Assembly (NCBI GenBank): GCA_944380545.1
Contig: CALWHV010000004.1
Location: forward strand, 62,001-126,000
Source of the DNA: an uncultured Eubacterium sp.
Lineage (GTDB): Bacteria; Bacillota; Clostridia; Oscillospirales; Acutalibacteraceae
Direction of reading: 5' to 3'
DNA: 64,000 bases
In this document: piece after piece, positions 60,746 to 64,000 of the stretch
Layout of the letters: every line of letters starts with the position of its first letter
Position numbering within the stretch: the first letter of the stretch is position 1
Position numbers and translations under genes: made by a program
The notes under the pieces: model-generated
Seen by the model: the letters and a program-made list of their open reading frames with translations, nothing else
What the model was told of the DNA's origin: nothing
Database searches by the model: none

Positions 60746-60779
60746 ATCACCCGCATATTATTAGCGGGTGATTGATTTT
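60746..60779 (+). promoter_or_regulatory. Hairpin burying the dacF ribosome binding site
   Basis: Perfect 9-bp stem ATCACCCGC (60746-60754) with GCGGGTGAT (60764-60772) and a 9-base loop. The 3' arm contains GGGTGAT, the only Shine-Dalgarno candidate for dacF. TGATTTTG follows, so a weak terminator is an alternative reading. Confidence 0.65.
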
Positions 60780-61830
60780 GTTAAAAAGGCTTTTTGCGTC
60801 GTTTTGCGCTTTGATTGCCGCGCTGTCGTTTTCCGCTCCTGCGCACGGCGGCGATATTTCCGCCTCCTGCGCCGTCGTTATGGACGCCGACACCTTGGAG
60901 ACGCTCTATTCAAAAAATATCGACGAGCAGCGTCCCGTCGCTTCAACAACTAAAATTATGACCTCACTGCTCGCGTGCGAGAGCGGCAGGCTGTCGCAAA
61001 CGGTGAATATAACCTGGGAAATGGTCAATACCGAGGGCTCTCTGCTCGGCTTGAGGGTGGGGGACAGGATATCGCTTTACGACCTTGTTGCGGGTATGCT
61101 GCTCCCGTCGGGAAACGACGCTGCAAACGCCGCCGCGCTGTTTTTGGCGGGCAGCTTTTCCGATTTTGCCGCAATGATGAACGAAAGGGCGCGCTCCCTC
61201 GGTATGAACGGCTCTTATTTCACAACGCCGTCCGGCCTTGACGAGGGCGGCAACCGCTCAACCGCTCGCGATCTTGCGCTGCTCACGGCGCAGGCGCTCA
61301 AAAACAGCGATTTCGCGCAGCTCTTTGCAAGATCCTCATATGATGTTGAGATAAACGGCGAAAAGCTTAGGGTGTATAATCACAACCGCCTTTTGTCTGA
61401 GATAGACGGCTGTATAGGCGGCAAAACGGGATATACTCAAAAGGCGGGCCGCTGCCTTGTGTCCGCCGTCAGGCGCGGCTCAAACACGCTCGTCTGCGTC
61501 ACGCTCGGCGCGCCGGATGATTGGAACGACCATAAAAAGCTGTATCCCGCGTGCTTTGATAAATACTGCGATTTTTTGATTGACGAGCAGCTGGCGGTTC
61601 CTGCTGTCGGAGGCACGGAAAACAGCGTCGCCGCCGTCTGCCGCGCGAGCGTAAGGGTGCTCAGCAAAAAGAGAGTCACATACGAGCTTTACCTGCTGCC
61701 GTTCGTTTACTGCCCCGTCAGGCGCGGTCAGGTCCTCGGCAGGGTCGTTGTAAAATATGATGAAAAGGAGCTTCTGACGGCGGATATAACCGCCGCTCGG
61801 GATGTTGAATATTATGCCGGAACAGAATAA
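60778..61830 (+). CDS. dacF: D-alanyl-D-alanine carboxypeptidase (DacF/DacB-type, penicillin-binding protein)
   Basis: A 350-residue secreted low-molecular-weight PBP that trims D-Ala from peptidoglycan. A signal peptide (LFASFCALIAALSFSAPAHG) is visible. The active Ser-Lys is in ASTTKIMTSLL, SGN in LLPSGNDAAN and KTG in GGKTGYTQKAG, followed by a C-terminal beta domain. TTG 60778 is preferred (7 bases after GGGTG), with TTG 60772 possible. Position between gerW and rluB suggests a spore-cortex role. The stop overlaps rluB by about 29 bases. Confidence 0.92.
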   Translation: MLKRLFASFCALIAALSFSAPAHGGDISASCAVVMDADTLETLYSKNIDEQRPVASTTKIMTSLLACESGRLSQTVNITWEMVNTEGSLLGLRVGDRISLYDLVAGMLLPSGNDAANAAALFLAGSFSDFAAMMNERARSLGMNGSYFTTPSGLDEGGNRSTARDLALLTAQALKNSDFAQLFARSSYDVEINGEKLRVYNHNRLLSEIDGCIGGKTGYTQKAGRCLVSAVRRGSNTLVCVTLGAPDDWNDHKKLYPACFDKYCDFLIDEQLAVPAVGGTENSVAAVCRASVRVLSKKRVTYELYLLPFVYCPVRRGQVLGRVVVKYDEKELLTADITAARDVEYYAGTE

Positions 61831-62557
61831 AATAAGACTGCAAAAGTATATGGCGGAATGCGGCGTGGCGTCGCGCAGAAAATGCGAGGAGCTGATCGAA
61901 AGCGGCAAGGTGCGCATAAACGGCCATGTTGCCGCTCTCGGCGCAAAGGTGGACCCTAAAAAGGACACCGTTGTGCTTCACGGCAAAAAGCTCGTCCGCC
62001 GCGATAATCCGCGTTATATTATGCTCAATAAGCCGCGAGGCTTCGTCACCACCGTGTCGGACGAGCTCGGCAGAAAAACGGTTATGGATCTCGTTTCCGA
62101 CCTGCCTGAGCGCGTTTATCCCGTCGGCAGGCTGGACAGGGATTCAGAGGGACTCTTGCTCCTCACTAACGACGGTGCGCTTGCAAACGCGCTGATGCAC
62201 CCGTCGTTTCAGATCCCAAAGGTTTACCGCGTCACCGTCCGCGGCAAGGTAGGCGATGATGTTCTTGCCGCGCTAAGGGAGGGTGTTGAGATAGATTCAG
62301 GCAGGACCGCCCCCTGCGAGGTGCTTCCCCTTGTTGAGGAGGAGGGGCGAACCGTGCTTGAATTCACTATCCGCGAGGGCAAAAACAGAGAGATAAGAAA
62401 GATGTGCGAGCATTTCTCTCTTGAGGTCGCGCGCCTTCGCCGCATATCGCTTGCCGGCGTGAAGCTCGGTATGCTCAAAACGGGCGACTACCGCGACCTT
62501 AACGAAAAGGAACTGCGCAAGCTTTTTCACGCCTGTAATATGACTTATAAGCCGTAA
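61802..62557 (+). CDS. rluB: Pseudouridine synthase RluB/RsuA family
   Basis: A 251-residue enzyme with an N-terminal S4 domain (IRLQKYMAECGVASRRKCEE) and a catalytic domain with the Asp in VGRLDRDSEGLLLLTNDG. It modifies rRNA, most likely 23S U2605-type as in RluB. Two ATG starts are possible (61802, 61814); both overlap dacF. In B. subtilis rluB (ypuL) follows spmAB, which are absent here. Confidence 0.92.
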   Translation: MLNIMPEQNKIRLQKYMAECGVASRRKCEELIESGKVRINGHVAALGAKVDPKKDTVVLHGKKLVRRDNPRYIMLNKPRGFVTTVSDELGRKTVMDLVSDLPERVYPVGRLDRDSEGLLLLTNDGALANALMHPSFQIPKVYRVTVRGKVGDDVLAALREGVEIDSGRTAPCEVLPLVEEEGRTVLEFTIREGKNREIRKMCEHFSLEVARLRRISLAGVKLGMLKTGDYRDLNEKELRKLFHACNMTYKP

Positions 62558-62560
62558 TAT

Positions 62561-62604
62561 AAAGCCCCTCTGCCGCAAAAGCGATGCGGCGGCAGGGGCT
62601 TTCG
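62561..62604 (+). terminator. Intrinsic terminator after rluB
   Basis: A 16-bp stem with one bulge, AAAGCCCCTCTGCCGC/GCGGCGGCAGGGGCTTT, and a 9-base loop; the T-run is short (TTT). Confidence 0.7.
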
Positions 62605-62685
62605 CGCATTTTACCGCGGCTTTCGGCTGCTTTAAGATATATTGTTAATATATATAAATAATTTTAAAACAAAAATAAAAAATTG

Positions 62686-62714
62686 TTGTAATAATTGCCG
62701 CAAAGTGGTAAAAT
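62686..62714 (+). promoter_or_regulatory. Sigma-A promoter for the carboxyltransferase gene
   Basis: TTGTAA, 17-nt spacer, TAAAAT with TGG before it (extended -10). A run of A/T (about 62638-62685) directly upstream resembles an UP element. Confidence 0.7.
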
Positions 62715-62772
62715 ACCAAGGTAAAGCTTCGGCGTCAGCCGTTGCCAACGATAAACCAAGGAGGATGTTCGT

Positions 62773-64000
62773 GTGAGTGGATTTGCAAGTAAGGACACAG
62801 CTGCCCGCAAAAGGCTTGCCGCGCTGTTTGACGACGGCGTTTTCACCGAGATAGACGCGTTTGCAAAGTCGTCCGGCGGCGATGTTGAAGCCGTTGCCGG
62901 CTTCGGCGTCATCGGCGGCGCTCCGGCATACGCCTTTTCTCAGGATGTGTCTGCAAACGGCGGCGCGGTCAGCGTTGCCCAGTGCGCAAAGCTCAAAAAA
63001 ATATACGATCTTGCGGCCAAAACGGGCTGCCCCGTTATCGGCGTCTATGATTCAAACGGTATGGATCTCAAGGAGGGCTTTGAAGGCCTCAACGCATACG
63101 GCGAGCTCGTCAAGGCGTCAAGCCGCGTGTCCGGCGTAGTGCCTCAGATCTCCGTGATTGCCGGCAGCGCGCTCGGCACAACGGCTCTTATAGCCGGTAT
63201 GGCAGATGTTGTTATAGCGCTCAGGGATTGTGACTATTATATTTCGGCTCCGTCAGACGAAACGGCGCAGAGTTGCGCTCAAAGCGGCAGCGTAGATATT
63301 GTTGCGGATGATTTTGATAGTGCCGCCGCAAGCGTAAGGGCGCTCGTCACAATGATACCGTCAAATAATCTGAGCGAGGCTCCGGTTTTCGATTTCAGCG
63401 ACCCGTCCTTTGCTCCCGAAACCGGGGACGGCGCCGCAAAGCTCATCGCCGCCTGTGCGGATGAAGGCTCGGTAATAGAACTCAAGGCGGATTACGCTGC
63501 CGAAAACTGCGTCACCGCGCTCGCAACGGTGGCAGGCTCAGCCGTCGGCTTCGTGGCGTTCGGCGGCAAAAAGCTCTGCCCCGCCTGCGCTTATAAGGCG
63601 GAGGGCTTCGTCAAGCTCTGCGATGCGTTCAGCATCCCCGTAGTAACTCTGCTTGATTCAAGCGGCGTTTGCTCGGAAAAGGAAAATCAGATGCTCATCG
63701 CTGCTGAAAAGCTCACCGGCGCATATGCCGGCGCAACCTGCCCCAAGGTCACGGTGATCACCGGAAACGCCGTCGGTGCGGCTTATCTGATGCTTGCCGG
63801 CAGAGGCTCAAACGCAGACCTTGTCTACGCGTGGGACACAGCTGTAGTTTCCCCGCTTGAAACAGACGCGGCTGTTGCGTTCCTGTTTAACGACCGCCTT
63901 GCCGCCGGTGAAAGCAGAGACGCACTTGAAAAAGAATATAACGAAACTCTGGCGTCGCCCTTTACGGCGGCGGCGTGCGGCGCGGTGGACGATATATTCG
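62773..64000 (+). CDS. Acyl-CoA carboxylase/decarboxylase carboxyltransferase subunit, 3'-truncated by window edge
   Basis: The frame opens at GTG 62773, 8 bases after AAGGAGG, and runs off the window; 409 residues are visible. It is a biotin-dependent carboxyltransferase beta-type protein of the crotonase fold: DTAARKRLAALFDDGVFTEI at the start, VAGFGVIGGAPAYAFSQD, then two oxyanion-like repeats (PQISVIAGSALGTTALIAGM; PKVTVITGNAVGAAYLMLAG). It could belong to acetyl-/propionyl-CoA carboxylase or a sodium-pumping decarboxylase. Biotin carrier and partner genes would lie beyond the window, so the substrate is open. Confidence 0.85.
   Translation, partial: MSGFASKDTAARKRLAALFDDGVFTEIDAFAKSSGGDVEAVAGFGVIGGAPAYAFSQDVSANGGAVSVAQCAKLKKIYDLAAKTGCPVIGVYDSNGMDLKEGFEGLNAYGELVKASSRVSGVVPQISVIAGSALGTTALIAGMADVVIALRDCDYYISAPSDETAQSCAQSGSVDIVADDFDSAAASVRALVTMIPSNNLSEAPVFDFSDPSFAPETGDGAAKLIAACADEGSVIELKADYAAENCVTALATVAGSAVGFVAFGGKKLCPACAYKAEGFVKLCDAFSIPVVTLLDSSGVCSEKENQMLIAAEKLTGAYAGATCPKVTVITGNAVGAAYLMLAGRGSNADLVYAWDTAVVSPLETDAAVAFLFNDRLAAGESRDALEKEYNETLASPFTAAACGAVDDIF

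Overview
The window is a gene-dense, GC-rich chromosomal segment from a spore-forming, probably anaerobic Firmicute of the class Clostridia. The best guess is an Oscillospirales/Ruminococcaceae-type gut organism. This is inferred from gene content and order, because there is no rRNA in the window. The sporulation genes are a SpoVB/YabM flippase, yabP, yabQ, gerW/ytfJ and a DacF-type carboxypeptidase. Anaerobic or iron-related genes are HemZ, FeoAB, a class I fumarase subunit and Fe-S IlvD. Blocks such as mazG-hup-rqcP-yabP-yabQ-divIC, ruvCAB, ecfA1-ecfA2-ecfT-truA and scpAB-DUF2953-gerW-dacF match Firmicute synteny. No transposon, prophage, CRISPR array or defence island was seen.

Layout. 1-6.3 kb: 3' part of recJ, relA/spoT, dtd, a metallo-beta-lactamase-fold hydrolase and hemZ. 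6.4-11.3 kb: a coiled-coil protein, then the spoVB-like/mazG/hup/rqcP/yabP/yabQ/divIC sporulation and division cluster. 11.4-15.7 kb: an orphan fumarase alpha subunit, a THUMP methyltransferase and feoAB. 15.8-18.6 kb: a DUF3784 protein and an HprK-like kinase on the minus strand, facing a LexA-box-controlled dinB with a small partner gene. 18.7-24.8 kb: class Ic aminotransferase, EamA exporter, nrdR, two GNATs, a DUF1648 protein and ilvD. 24.8-31.3 kb: an ABC ATPase carrying a fibronectin-III-like tail, yebC, a DUF4874/DUF4832 protein, a lipoprotein hydrolase, a cation diffusion facilitator and an FMN reductase. 31.4-39.1 kb: ruvCAB, glmM, an rRNA methyltransferase, the ECF transporter energising module and truA. 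39.2-44.0 kb: DUF5711, cvpA, pgsA and a ClpE-type unfoldase. 44.1-44.6 kb: five tRNAs (Gly, Arg, His, Gln, Lys). 44.8-51.9 kb: fucI, fucO, upp-uraA, a DUF2974 lipase-like protein and hpt. 52.1-62.6 kb: a long run of closely packed plus-strand genes (lipoprotein, response regulator, histidine kinase, yqhQ, prmC, site-2 protease, scpAB, DUF2953, gerW, dacF, rluB). 62.8 kb to the end: the 5' part of an acyl-CoA carboxyltransferase gene that runs off the window.

Regulation is unusually readable. More than twenty sigma-A-type promoters can be placed, nearly all with a 17-nt spacer. Intrinsic terminators close most units, and four convergent gene pairs each share a two-way hairpin. Many genes start at GTG or TTG placed 7-9 nt after a strong Shine-Dalgarno sequence, which fixes starts that differ from the longest reading frame.

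Most of the window is conserved housekeeping sequence. The points most worth a second look are the ABC-ATPase/FN3 fusion without a permease, the lipoprotein/two-component/YqhQ overlap operon, the isolated HprK-like kinase, the hairpin that buries the dacF ribosome binding site, and the LexA-controlled dinB pair. I did not find a clearly new multi-gene system.
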